From NCBI GenBank assembly GCA_947564305.1, contig CANOBT010000035.1, positions 1 to 40,267 on the forward strand: a DNA stretch of 40,267 bases, given 5' to 3'. Shown one piece after another: positions 8,801-17,677 of the stretch. The first letter of the stretch is position 1. Each line of letters opens with the position of its first letter. The notes beneath the pieces are model-generated. The model made no database searches. It worked only from the letters and a program-made list of their open reading frames with translations, and was not told the DNA's origin. This stretch comes from an uncultured Lachnospiraceae bacterium. GTDB taxonomy: Bacteria; Bacillota_A; Clostridia; Lachnospirales; Lachnospiraceae. The position numbers and the translations under genes were made by a program.

Positions 8801-8814
8801 TTCAATGTTATAAT
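8786..8814 (+). promoter_or_regulatory. mtaD promoter
   Basis: TTGATT (8786-8791), a 17-base spacer, and TATAAT (8809-8814) with an extended TG at 8806-8807. The decamer repeats overlap its -35. Confidence 0.75.
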
Positions 8815-8900
8815 CAAAAAAGCACTATAGTTTCAAAGCATTTCACAGTCTGGTTTTTCGGTTTCCGAGAGACTATAAAGACAAAAAGGAGGTGGTTGAT

Positions 8901-10244
8901 TTGCCAGAAACGAACAGTTATGTAACCCTTGACCACTGCATCATTCTTACCGTCAATGAAACAAATGACTGTATCGCTGATGGAAGAATCGTTATCCATG
9001 GTCATACGATTGAAAGCCTTGGCACACCCGGGGAAGTGGAAGCCAAAGGCCAGGTATACGATTTGAAAGGCAGAATTGTCATGCCCGGTCTCATCAGCAC
9101 GCATACTCACTCCCCTTCGGTTTTATTCCGGGGGCTTGCTGATGACAAGTATCTTCATGAGTGGCTGACAGAATACATGTGGCCGGCGGAAAAGCATTTG
9201 ACGCATGAGCTTACCTACGCCGGTTCCCGGCTCGGCTACCTGGAGTATCTCAGCAACGGAATGACGACCAATGTGGATATGTGGTATTTTTCAGATGCAG
9301 TCTCACAGGCTGCCGAGGAATCCGGACTCCGCGCTGTCGTTTCATCCGCAGTGTTTGCCTTTCCTTCCCCGCAGTCAGAGCACTCTTTGCAGGATACTGC
9401 TGATTACCTTTCCCGCTTTCACTCCCGGTCGAAGGCTGCGGAAAAGGGTTCCCGTGTATACCCTTGTGTGGGTCCGCACGACATCTACAGTACCAACCCT
9501 CCGTTGCTGAAAGAATGCGTACAGCTCGCAAAGCAATATGATACGATGATTCATATGCACCTTTCAGAAACACAGCGGGATAATGCAGAAGCTTTCAGCC
9601 TTTACAACATGTCGCCTACCCAGGTTGCGGAGGAGGCGGGTATCTTTGAACGCCGTACTTTGTTTGCACATTGCATTTGTCTGTCGGAAGCGGATATGGA
9701 TATCTTCCACAAATATCATGCTTCTGTCAGCTATAATCCGGTCACCAACCTGAAACTAAGCGAAGGCATCCTCCCTATTCCAAAGCTGAGAGAAAAGGGA
9801 ATCAATGTAACGGTCGGAGTCGATGGAGCACAAAGCAACAACAGTCTGAATCTTCTCTCGGATATGAAAACCGGAATCTTGATTCAGAAAGTAACAGAAA
9901 TGAATCCCTGCATTTTAAACGCAGTAGACGCCATCCGTATGGTCACCATCAACGGAGCGCGTGCCGTTGGAATGGAGCATATGATTGGAAGTCTGGAGGT
10001 CGGCAAGCGTGCCGATTTAATTACCATTGATATCGACACACCTGCAATGACACCGATTTTGCACAAGACAACGGAAAATATTTCTTCTCACATCATTTAT
10101 ACGGATACCTCTGTCAACGACGTCATGGTAGACGGAGAATTTTTGATGAAGGACAAGGAATGCTGCCGCATAGATGCCAGAGAAGTCATGCGCGAGGCAC
10201 AAAAGGCAGCGGATTATATCACAAAAAAAATTGACAAAATTTAA
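8901..10244 (+). CDS. mtaD: 5-methylthioadenosine/S-adenosylhomocysteine deaminase-type amidohydrolase
   Basis: Predicted to deaminate the adenine of methylthioadenosine, S-adenosylhomocysteine or 5'-deoxyadenosine to the hypoxanthine nucleoside. It is 447 residues and an amidohydrolase-superfamily TIM barrel with flanking beta-sandwich. Metal ligands are seen in STHTHSPSVLFRG (about residues 67-79), MIHMHLSET and LFAHCICL, and in the Asp of TVGVDGAQSNNSLNLLSDM. The family-typical WLTEYMWPAE loop follows. I place the start at TTG 8901, seven bases after AGGAGGT; the GTG at 8892 lies inside that ribosome binding site. The phosphorylase gene follows after 30 bases. Paired with MtnA, methylthio- or deoxyadenosine is more likely than plain adenosine, but this is inference. 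Confidence 0.88.
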   Translation: MPETNSYVTLDHCIILTVNETNDCIADGRIVIHGHTIESLGTPGEVEAKGQVYDLKGRIVMPGLISTHTHSPSVLFRGLADDKYLHEWLTEYMWPAEKHLTHELTYAGSRLGYLEYLSNGMTTNVDMWYFSDAVSQAAEESGLRAVVSSAVFAFPSPQSEHSLQDTADYLSRFHSRSKAAEKGSRVYPCVGPHDIYSTNPPLLKECVQLAKQYDTMIHMHLSETQRDNAEAFSLYNMSPTQVAEEAGIFERRTLFAHCICLSEADMDIFHKYHASVSYNPVTNLKLSEGILPIPKLREKGINVTVGVDGAQSNNSLNLLSDMKTGILIQKVTEMNPCILNAVDAIRMVTINGARAVGMEHMIGSLEVGKRADLITIDIDTPAMTPILHKTTENISSHIIYTDTSVNDVMVDGEFLMKDKECCRIDAREVMREAQKAADYITKKIDKI

Positions 10245-10274
10245 CAAATATCAGATAATACAGGAGGTAAAACT

Positions 10275-11075
10275 ATGAAATCTGTTGATAAACAATCTGT
10301 AATCTCAAGCGAAATCCGTCAGTACTGTACAGGGCTTGTGCCAGGTGATGTCGGCAAATATGTCCTGCTTCCGGGCGACCCGGAGAGAAGCGACCGCGCC
10401 GCCAAATATCTGGACGACGTAAAATTCATCGGGATGCACCGTGAGCATCGTACATTTACCGGATATTACAAAGGAGTGAAGGTCTCCGTCACCTCTACAG
10501 GCCTTGGATGCCCTTCCGCCTCCATTGCCACCCAGGAATTAAGCAACATCGGTGCAGAGGTATTTGTCCGCATCGGCAGTTCCGCAGCCCTTAATCCGAA
10601 AATCAAGGTCGGCGACCTGCTGATCAGTACCGGATGTATGAAAAATGAAGGCACTTCCAGATTTTTCGTACCAGATTCTTTTCCGGCAATCCCTGACCTT
10701 GAGCTGACTTACATGCTTATCAGCCAGGCAAAGAAAACGCTGGCAGGAAGTCCGGTTTCCGTTCATGCCGGAATCGGCTCTACGGATGACTCTTTTTACG
10801 GTGAAACCCCGGAATTTATCGACCGCATATATAGCTATGGCTGCGTAAATCTGGATATGGAGGCTTCCGGTATCTTTACAGTTGCGAATAAGCTAGGCAA
10901 AAAAGCAGCGGCCATCTACAGTATTTCTTCTAATCTGAAAAGCGGAGAAATCTATTACGCAGACGGTACGAAAGAGGAAGATAATGTGAAGCTCGCCAAC
11001 GGATGGGAGACTGAGATTCAAATTGCATTAGAGACATTTTACCAGTATGAGAATTTAAAAGAACATCTTGTGTAA
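10275..11075 (+). CDS. Nucleoside phosphorylase (uridine/purine phosphorylase family)
   Basis: A 266-residue PNP_UDP_1-fold enzyme that splits nucleosides with phosphate to base and ribose-1-phosphate. Family signatures are VLLPGDPERSDRAA (phosphate-binding Gly/Asp/Arg), TGLGCPSASIATQELS, RIGSSAALNPKIKVGDLL and the ribose-binding NLDMEASGIFTVA. ATG 10275 follows GGAGGTAAAACT. Co-transcribed with mtaD, it would act on the deaminated nucleoside (inosine, methylthioinosine or 5'-deoxyinosine) and yield the substrate of MtnA. Sequence alone resembles uridine phosphorylase, so uridine remains an alternative. Confidence 0.88.
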   Translation: MKSVDKQSVISSEIRQYCTGLVPGDVGKYVLLPGDPERSDRAAKYLDDVKFIGMHREHRTFTGYYKGVKVSVTSTGLGCPSASIATQELSNIGAEVFVRIGSSAALNPKIKVGDLLISTGCMKNEGTSRFFVPDSFPAIPDLELTYMLISQAKKTLAGSPVSVHAGIGSTDDSFYGETPEFIDRIYSYGCVNLDMEASGIFTVANKLGKKAAAIYSISSNLKSGEIYYADGTKEEDNVKLANGWETEIQIALETFYQYENLKEHLV

Positions 11076-11185
11076 CTCTAAAAAAATGATTTAGGCAGGC
11101 ATTTGTTCAGTTCTTTTAGGAGTTGCAGAAAATATGTATCAATTATTTTTCTACAACTTCTTACAGCAGGCCGGAAAGTGAGATT

Positions 11186-11974
11186 ATGAAAAAAAGATCA
11201 TTAATACCAGCAGAACGAAAGGAACAAATTCTCTCCATAATCCAAGAGGCTGGAAGTGTAACCGTAACGGAACTCAGCATGACATTCGGAGTCAGCGAGG
11301 AGACAATCCGCAGGGATTTGACTGAACTGGAAAAAGAAAATGGTATCACGAGGGTCTATGGCGGCGCTTATCTGGGCCAGACCGTGGGACAAGAGTTATC
11401 CTACAACATGCGCCGTGACATATACAGAAAAGAGAAAGCCTTGATTGCCTCTGCCGCTTTGCCTTTTGTGCAAAGCGGGGACACTGTTTTTCTCGATCCC
11501 AGTACAACATCTCTGGCTCTTGCCCAGAATTTCCGCAATATTAAGAACATTACGATTATCACGAATGCACTCTACATCGCAAATGCCGTTGCGGAATCTC
11601 CATTCGCACGAGTGATCTGCGCAGGCGGAGAACTTAATAATAAATATCAAACCTTTAATGGCTGTACAGCCCTTGACACATTGGATACCTACTACGCGGA
11701 TAAGGCTTTTGTCTCCTGTACCGGTGTCAGTATGGAAGGCGGTCTGACCGATTCCAGCGAAGGCCAGGCACGTATTCGACAGAAAATGCTGCAGCATGCC
11801 AAACATAAGATTTTAATTGCAGATTACACAAAATTTGGAAAAACAACGTTGTCCGCTATCGTACCCCTTAGTATGATTAATTGTGTGATTTGTGACCAAA
11901 AGCTTTCAAATGAATGGATGGCATATTTTGAAAAGTATCATATCGAATTTGTTGACGGCTCTGCCAGGCAATAA
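11186..11974 (+). CDS. DeoR-family transcriptional regulator
   Basis: A 262-residue DeoR-type repressor. The N-terminal winged helix-turn-helix reads RKEQILSIIQEAGSVTVTEL, then FGVSEETIRRDLTELE (about residues 10-55) and the wing RVYGGAYL. The C-terminal DeoRC sensor domain has DTVFLDPSTTSLALA, ITNALYIANAV, CAGGELN and KILIADYTKFGK. I place the start at ATG 11186 because homologues begin just before the helix-turn-helix; a TTG at 11123 abuts its own AGGAG too closely. An imperfect hairpin lies in the leader at 11122-11157. It is the last gene of the mtaD operon and probably senses a phosphorylated pentose from the pathway, acting on the decamer repeats at 8771-8800. Confidence 0.9.
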   Translation: MKKRSLIPAERKEQILSIIQEAGSVTVTELSMTFGVSEETIRRDLTELEKENGITRVYGGAYLGQTVGQELSYNMRRDIYRKEKALIASAALPFVQSGDTVFLDPSTTSLALAQNFRNIKNITIITNALYIANAVAESPFARVICAGGELNNKYQTFNGCTALDTLDTYYADKAFVSCTGVSMEGGLTDSSEGQARIRQKMLQHAKHKILIADYTKFGKTTLSAIVPLSMINCVICDQKLSNEWMAYFEKYHIEFVDGSARQ

Positions 11975-11979
11975 AATGC

Positions 11980-12020
11980 ACAGCCCCATTTGCGGAAAGT
12001 GAACCCGCAAATGGGGCTGT
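11980..12020. terminator. Bidirectional terminator hairpin
   Basis: Perfect 16-bp inverted repeat ACAGCCCCATTTGCGG (11980-11995) / CCGCAAATGGGGCTGT (12005-12020) with a 9-base loop, between the convergent deoR and GH36 genes. Confidence 0.8.
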
Positions 12021-12046
12021 TAAAGTTGTATCTTATCAACACACCA

Positions 12047-14239
12047 CTATACTCTCACAAAATGCATCACCCTGCTGACATAATCTCCCTCCTGGGGCTC
12101 TACCAACATTCCGGCATACATCAGCATTTGACCGCCAAACATCCTGTCGGTGCCTTGCAATTGATAGACTGCGTCAACATCCAGACCCTTAAGACGGATT
12201 TTCCTGCTTCTTACGTTGGCCCCTGCCAACACCTGAACATAAGTCACCACAGCCTCGCTCTGATCCCTTGCGGCAATCTCCCAACAGTCATACAAGTGAT
12301 TTTCCTGCCAGGAAGCGATTCGATAATACTCACCCTCCCGGATAAGATGATTGTATTGATGGTATAAATCTACCTGTTGTTTTACTTTCTCTTTTTCTTC
12401 TGGGGAGAGCTTCGTAATGTCCAGCTCATATCCAAATGTTCCGGACAGCGCCACATGACCTCTGGTCTCGAAAGGCGTGCTGCGGCCCACAATATGGTTC
12501 GGACATGCGCTGACATGGGCGCCCATGCAGGATAATGGGTACAGGAGCGCGGTTCCCTCCTGGATGGCAAGCCGCTCTACTGCGTCCGTGTCGTCAGAGC
12601 ACCAGATTTGAGGACTGTAATACAACATTCCGGGATCAAAGCGCCCGCCTCCGCCGGCGCAATTTTCCAACAGCAGATTTGGAAATTCATTGACCAGACG
12701 CTCCTGCAATTCATAGACCCCCAGGATATATCTGTGTGCCAGTTCTCCTTGACGCTCCGGCGGAAGGCTTGCACTTCCCAAATCAGTGAACTGCCGGTTC
12801 ATATCCCATTTTACATAGGAGATGTCTGCACTTCGCAGAATCTTTGCCACACACTCATAGACATGGTCTACTACCTCCGGCCTGGATAAATCCAACACAT
12901 ACTGTGCGCGGCTCTGAACAGGTGTCCGCCCCGGCACCTGGATTGCCCAATCCGGGTGCGCGCGATACAGGTCTGAATCCGGCGACACCATTTCCGGCTC
13001 AAACCAGATACCAAAGGAAAGCCCTTCTGCCTTCACCCGTTCCACCAATGCCGTCAGGCCTCCCGGAAGCTTTTCTTCATTCACGATCCAATCCCCAAGA
13101 GAATTATCGTCCACATTCCGTTTCCCAAACCAGCCGTCATCCATGACCAGCATCTCAATCCCTGCTTCTTTTGCGTCTTTCGCAATTTCCACTAATTTGT
13201 CCGAGTCAAAATCAAAATAAGTGGCTTCCCAGTTGTTAATCAATACCGGACGTTTTTTATGGAGATACGGGCTGCGAATCAAATGCTCTCGATACAAATC
13301 GTGCAGCGTCCGACTCATTTTCCCAAGTCCCTGGTCCGAATATACACACACCACCTCCGGAGTCTGGAAGGACTCATTCGGATTTAGGACCCATTCAAAG
13401 CCTTCCGGATGGATACCCATAACCATCCTCACGGAATCATACTGGCTTTTCTGGCAGAGCGCCAGGAAATTACCGGAATATACAAAATGCATTGCATACA
13501 CCTCGCCGGTATCCTGCGTGGTTCCCGAAGTCAATAGCGCCGCAAAGGGATGCTCCTGGTGGCTGGAGCAGCCGCGTACAGAAGACACCGCATGTTTTCC
13601 ATAAGTCACCGGGCATTTTGTCATGTGCCTTTCTCTTGCCCATGAACCGGTCAACGTCAACATTTCAAAAGAATCATCATCCAAATCCATACAAGCGCTC
13701 AACACTCTCTCAATATATAAAGCCTCTGTTCCTTCATTTATGAGTCTCACACTTCGGATGACTGCATCAGAGTCCTCAAACAGACTGTAACACAGCACGG
13801 CTTTCAGACCAATATGCGCATCCTCGCAGGTGATTTCCAAAGTCTCGGCAGAAGCATTCTCGCCCGCAAACGTGGACGGCAGACCCGGAAGCTCTGGCTT
13901 TCCATCAATAATCTCATAGCCTGCATAGGTCAGTTCGCACACCCGGCAGCCCTGTGCCGTGCGTACGGACAGGCAGCTTTCCCGGTAGTCCCCTGTCCCG
14001 GATGTGGAATATTCATAAGGAAATGCATCTGCAAAGGCGGCCTTGTCCCGCTCATTCTGTGACGGCACGAAGGGCCTTTCGGCTGTCCGCAGCAATTCAT
14101 AAGTGCCCTGGCAGTTGTCCAATTTTTTTCCATAATAAATATGGCCAATATACTTGCCATCCGCTATCCCGATTAAATAGCTTGTCGTTTTCGTATTCAA
14201 TTGAAATATATTTGTGGCTTTATCAAATGTGATATTCAT
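12047..14239 (-). CDS. Alpha-galactosidase, glycoside hydrolase family 36
   Basis: A 730-residue intracellular enzyme without a signal peptide that removes alpha-1,6-galactose side groups from imported oligosaccharides. GH36 architecture is complete: N-terminal beta-sandwich, then a TIM barrel with NWEATYFDFD, LVMDDGWFG, WFEPEMVS, the nucleophile Asp in YVKWDMNRQFTD and the acid/base Asp in IWCSDDTDAVERL, then a C-terminal beta domain. ATG 14239 follows GGAGGAAATGATTT. It is the last gene of the mannan operon, 81 bases after the isomerase-kinase gene, with a hairpin between them. In Roseburia-type mannan loci a GH36 debranches galactomannan or galactoglucomannan fragments before phosphorolysis. 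Raffinose-type sugars are an alternative substrate. Confidence 0.93.
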   Translation of the reverse strand: MNITFDKATNIFQLNTKTTSYLIGIADGKYIGHIYYGKKLDNCQGTYELLRTAERPFVPSQNERDKAAFADAFPYEYSTSGTGDYRESCLSVRTAQGCRVCELTYAGYEIIDGKPELPGLPSTFAGENASAETLEITCEDAHIGLKAVLCYSLFEDSDAVIRSVRLINEGTEALYIERVLSACMDLDDDSFEMLTLTGSWARERHMTKCPVTYGKHAVSSVRGCSSHQEHPFAALLTSGTTQDTGEVYAMHFVYSGNFLALCQKSQYDSVRMVMGIHPEGFEWVLNPNESFQTPEVVCVYSDQGLGKMSRTLHDLYREHLIRSPYLHKKRPVLINNWEATYFDFDSDKLVEIAKDAKEAGIEMLVMDDGWFGKRNVDDNSLGDWIVNEEKLPGGLTALVERVKAEGLSFGIWFEPEMVSPDSDLYRAHPDWAIQVPGRTPVQSRAQYVLDLSRPEVVDHVYECVAKILRSADISYVKWDMNRQFTDLGSASLPPERQGELAHRYILGVYELQERLVNEFPNLLLENCAGGGGRFDPGMLYYSPQIWCSDDTDAVERLAIQEGTALLYPLSCMGAHVSACPNHIVGRSTPFETRGHVALSGTFGYELDITKLSPEEKEKVKQQVDLYHQYNHLIREGEYYRIASWQENHLYDCWEIAARDQSEAVVTYVQVLAGANVRSRKIRLKGLDVDAVYQLQGTDRMFGGQMLMYAGMLVEPQEGDYVSRVMHFVRV

Positions 14240-14284
14240 AAATCATTTCCTCCTATGGATATTCGCGTTACGCTTCTGTATAGA

Positions 14285-14309
14285 GAAAACCTGCCGCTGG
14301 CAGGTTTTC
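14285..14309 (-). terminator. Intra-operon hairpin before GH36
   Basis: Perfect 11-bp inverted repeat GAAAACCTGCC / GGCAGGTTTTC with a 3-base loop. The minus-strand 3' arm is T-rich, so it may partly terminate transcripts or stabilise the upstream mRNA end. Confidence 0.5.
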
Positions 14310-14320
14310 CACTTACAGCT

Positions 14321-16168
14321 CTATATCAGGCTCGCTGCTCCAATCATCCCGGCTTCATTGCCAAGGGCAGCAATCTCAATCTCCGGCAGTTCCCCTTTTT
14401 CACCGCCAAAACACCCTTCACTCATCATTTCCCGTAGAGGCGCCAGGAGCACGTCGCCCTGTCTGGAAATCCCGCCGCCTAAGAGTACAAGCTGAGGACG
14501 GAAGATATTCACAATATTGACGATACCGATTCCCAGCCTGCGAATATATGCATCCACAACCTTCTGCATCTCTTCGTCCCCTTCTGCGGCTGCCCGGAAG
14601 ATTTCTTCCGGTGTACGCTCAATCCCTGCCGCCCGCTTCGCGTCCCGTTTTAACGCAGTCGCGGAGGCATAGGCTTCCAAACAGCCTTTCCGCCCGCAGG
14701 TACAGGGCTCCCCGTTTTCTATGATTACCATATGGCCAAATTCACTGCCGCCTTTGCCCTCGTAAATCTCGCCGTCCAGAATGATTCCGCTGCCTACTCC
14801 AGTTCCCAAGGTTAACATTACCACATCCTGGCATTCTTTTCCAGCCCCTGCGTAAGCTTCTCCAAGGGCCGCACAGTCTGCATCATTTGCAATCTGCACC
14901 GGAATCGGAAGAAACTCACCCATTTCTTTTGCAAGAGGCACATTTTCCCAACGGATATTGTTGGAGTAGCGCACTACGCCTGTCTTTCGGATAACCGTTC
15001 CCGGCACCCCAATTCCGGCGCCCACACATTGATCCATGGCAATACCCTGAGAATCGAGAAGCTCCAACGCCTTTTCCCCGATTTCCCGGATAATCTCCTC
15101 CGCCGGGCGCTCCGCTGCGGTAGGCATGGTCGTCTGGACAATCAATTTCTGGTGGATGTCCACCAGTCCAATCTTCGTTTCGGTTCCTCCGATATCAATC
15201 CCAATCCGCACCGGAGCCGCTTTCTCACGGATGGTCGTGATCAACGCGTCGCAGGAGCCTTCAATCTGATAGGTTCCGCTGTCAGCAGACAAGAAGAAGC
15301 TGTCACCTTTTTGAAATTCCAGAGTTTCCCCTTGACTGGAAATGGTTCCGCAGCCGTCCAGCATCAGAATGCTTGCAAAGGAAGCATCAGAAACCGTTCC
15401 CTCCATCTTTTTCATGACATTCCCGTCCAGATTCAGTTTGTCCACGGTAAAATAATCGCAATCCGCCACATGGGGATAGCTGCTTTTATCTCGGACAATG
15501 GGCACACGGTTCGTGACGGCAAGAGCCTTTTCGATATGCAGGTCACGCTTCTTCCCGTCTTTTCCTACCCGCCCATAATCATATACCCGGTAGGTCACAT
15601 TGGAATTCTGCTGAATCTCCGCAATCAAAATATCTTTTCCAATTGCATGGATAGTGCCGGATTCAATAAACAATACATCCCCTTTCTGGACAGGCACAGC
15701 ATTCAGCACCTCCAGAAGCGTGTCCTCCTGAATCCGCCTGGAAAATTCTTCTTTGCTGACTTCCTTTTGAAAGCCATAGTAAAGAAATGCTTCTTTTCCG
15801 GCATCCATTACATACCACATTTCGGTCTTTCCATACTGCCCCTCGTTTTTCAGCGCATACCGGTTATCCGGGTGCACCTGAATAGACAGATTATCTTTTG
15901 CATCAATAAATTTTATCAGGATTGGAAAATCCCGGAACCGCCTGCAGTGTGTCCCCAGAACTTCCTTTCCTTTTTCATCAATATACCGCTGCAGGGTCTT
16001 TCCCGCATATTCTCCGTTGGATATGAAGGATGGCCCGTCAGGATGACAGGACAGTTCCCATGTCTCCGCCAAAACGTCTCCTTCATATTCTTTTCCATAT
16101 TCCTCTGCCAGACGGTGTCCGCCCCAGAGGTAATCCTTACAGCTTGGTTTCAATTTCAAAATACTCAC
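14321..16168 (-). CDS. Fused mannose-6-phosphate isomerase and ROK sugar kinase
   Basis: A 615-residue two-domain protein. Residues about 1-305 are a class I ManA isomerase with the zinc-site segments IQVHPDN, KTEMWYVMD and SGTIHAIGKDILIAEIQQNS. Residues about 308-615 are a ROK kinase: phosphate-binding RIGIDIGGTETKIGLVD, the catalytic Asp in IANDADCAALGEA, GTGVGSGIILDGEIYEG, and the ROK zinc site GHMVIIENGEPCTCGRKGC. The start is GTG at 16168, placed by AAGGAG seven bases upstream. The frame is continuous across the junction (near residue 305) with no stop, so this is a real fusion. It should phosphorylate free mannose or glucose and turn mannose-6-phosphate into fructose-6-phosphate. The isomerase half also handles mannose-6-phosphate derived from mannose-1-phosphate via the mutase. 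Confidence 0.9.
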   Translation of the reverse strand: MSILKLKPSCKDYLWGGHRLAEEYGKEYEGDVLAETWELSCHPDGPSFISNGEYAGKTLQRYIDEKGKEVLGTHCRRFRDFPILIKFIDAKDNLSIQVHPDNRYALKNEGQYGKTEMWYVMDAGKEAFLYYGFQKEVSKEEFSRRIQEDTLLEVLNAVPVQKGDVLFIESGTIHAIGKDILIAEIQQNSNVTYRVYDYGRVGKDGKKRDLHIEKALAVTNRVPIVRDKSSYPHVADCDYFTVDKLNLDGNVMKKMEGTVSDASFASILMLDGCGTISSQGETLEFQKGDSFFLSADSGTYQIEGSCDALITTIREKAAPVRIGIDIGGTETKIGLVDIHQKLIVQTTMPTAAERPAEEIIREIGEKALELLDSQGIAMDQCVGAGIGVPGTVIRKTGVVRYSNNIRWENVPLAKEMGEFLPIPVQIANDADCAALGEAYAGAGKECQDVVMLTLGTGVGSGIILDGEIYEGKGGSEFGHMVIIENGEPCTCGRKGCLEAYASATALKRDAKRAAGIERTPEEIFRAAAEGDEEMQKVVDAYIRRLGIGIVNIVNIFRPQLVLLGGGISRQGDVLLAPLREMMSEGCFGGEKGELPEIEIAALGNEAGMIGAASLI

Positions 16169-16211
16169 GGCTGTTCTCCTTAAATTCAACTATTATTAAC
16201 GGCCGGGCAGT

Positions 16212-17570
16212 TTATAGCGTTTCTCCGTTTGTCCTGATTACATCCCGATACCAGAAAGCGGAATCCTTCCAAATCCGTTCCTGCGTCTGGTAATCCACGA
16301 ACACCAGCCCGAACCGCTCCGCATACCCTCTTGCCCACTCAAAATTATCCATCAGCGACCACTGGAAATATCCACGAAGGTCGATTTCTTCCGCTGCACG
16401 TTTTAATTCTTTCAGGTATCTTGCCAGAAAATCAATCCGGGCCGGGTCGTGTACCTTTCCATCCAGCGATACTACATCCGCGCAGGACAGGCCATTTTCC
16501 GTAATATACATTGGTTTTCGATACCTCTCATACAAAAATTTCGGTCCCCAATACAAACATTTTGGCGTTACCGGCCAGTCCATAGCTGTCCTTGGAAATC
16601 CGGGCGCACGTTTCACAATTTCCGGTTTTCCATCCGCCCCCATGCGCACACAGCGCCCATTATAAATATTCTGTCCATACACATCAATGGGCTCCGAAAT
16701 CAGTTTCATATCCTCCCCTGTTATATGGGGCAGATATTTTTCAAAACGGGTAAGCCCCTCTTCCGGATAATGCCCCAGAAGAACCGGGTCAGACCACCAT
16801 GCTACATTCCATGTCCAATTCCTGTCATCCTCCGGCAAGGAAAACAAAAGCTTTCGCGCAGCCTCAATATCCGCTTCACTCTCCGTCTCCGGATAAACAC
16901 TGGATGACGTCGGAGCATATCCAATCGTCAACGGCTGCTTTCCATGCTGACGCAGCATCTGCACGGCACGCCCATGCGCCTTCATTACATTGTGTGCCAT
17001 TGCAAATGTGTCTTCCAGAGGAACTTTCACCCCCGGCGCATGTTCTCCTGTCAGAAATCCAAGCCCTACAAAGCACTGAGGTTCATTTAATGTGAAGAAA
17101 TGGCTGACCCGGTCACTGAGCCTCTCTGCAATCAGCTTTGCATAGGCTCCGAACCATTCCACAATCTCCGGATTCATCCATCCGCCCCGCTTGTAAAGCT
17201 CGTATGGCAGTTCCCAGTGGTACAGAGTAATATATGGCTCAATTCCATTTTCCAACAGGGCATCCACCAGATTGCTGTAAAAGGCAATCCCGGCTTCATT
17301 AATTCGTCCAGTTCCCTCCGGGAGCACCCTGGACCAATCAATGGAAAAACGATATCCTTTCAATTCCATTTCTTTCATAAGGGCCACATCTTCCCGGAAC
17401 CGGTGATAATGGTCACATGCTATATTTCCATTGTGGTCCTCGTAAATATGGCCCGGTTCTTTCGTATATACATCCCAAATGTGCTGACCTTTTCCATCTT
17501 CACAGGATGCGCCCTCAATCTGATAGGCACTGGTGGCAGCACCCCAGACAAAATTTTCTGTAAATCCCAT
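16212..17570 (-). CDS. Glycoside hydrolase family 1 beta-glycosidase
   Basis: A 452-residue cytoplasmic GH1 enzyme. It has the N-terminal signature FVWGAATSAYQIEGA, the acid/base Glu in FTLNEPQCFVGLGF, the nucleophile Glu in PMYITENGL, and SLMDNFEWARGYAERFGLV near the C-terminus. Non-phosphorylated beta-glucosides are likely because no PTS is nearby. ATG 17570 follows GGGGAAAGAGAT; upstream in-frame codons back to 17663 are atypical. In the mannan operon it may trim terminal beta-glucose from glucomannan fragments or split disaccharides; beta-mannosidase activity cannot be excluded. Confidence 0.92.
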   Translation of the reverse strand: MGFTENFVWGAATSAYQIEGASCEDGKGQHIWDVYTKEPGHIYEDHNGNIACDHYHRFREDVALMKEMELKGYRFSIDWSRVLPEGTGRINEAGIAFYSNLVDALLENGIEPYITLYHWELPYELYKRGGWMNPEIVEWFGAYAKLIAERLSDRVSHFFTLNEPQCFVGLGFLTGEHAPGVKVPLEDTFAMAHNVMKAHGRAVQMLRQHGKQPLTIGYAPTSSSVYPETESEADIEAARKLLFSLPEDDRNWTWNVAWWSDPVLLGHYPEEGLTRFEKYLPHITGEDMKLISEPIDVYGQNIYNGRCVRMGADGKPEIVKRAPGFPRTAMDWPVTPKCLYWGPKFLYERYRKPMYITENGLSCADVVSLDGKVHDPARIDFLARYLKELKRAAEEIDLRGYFQWSLMDNFEWARGYAERFGLVFVDYQTQERIWKDSAFWYRDVIRTNGETL

Positions 17571-17677
17571 ATCTCTTTCCCCTTTCGCTGCAATTCCCGA
17601 AACCGTACATTTTACCGCACAGTTTCCTGCCATGATACTAGTATAAATGACATGAAATGTCACCTATACCAGACTTT

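Noticed and set aside
10222..10256. Minus-strand TTTGTTAAAT and TTTGTCAATT, ten bases apart, resembling the DeoR decamers
   Set aside because: Low similarity, located over the mtaD stop codon, and no promoter there; too weak to call an operator.
15029..16183. Long plus-strand frame (384 residues) opposite the isomerase domain
   Set aside because: It is the antisense of the ManA domain, whose motifs and ribosome binding site are clear; it has no family features.
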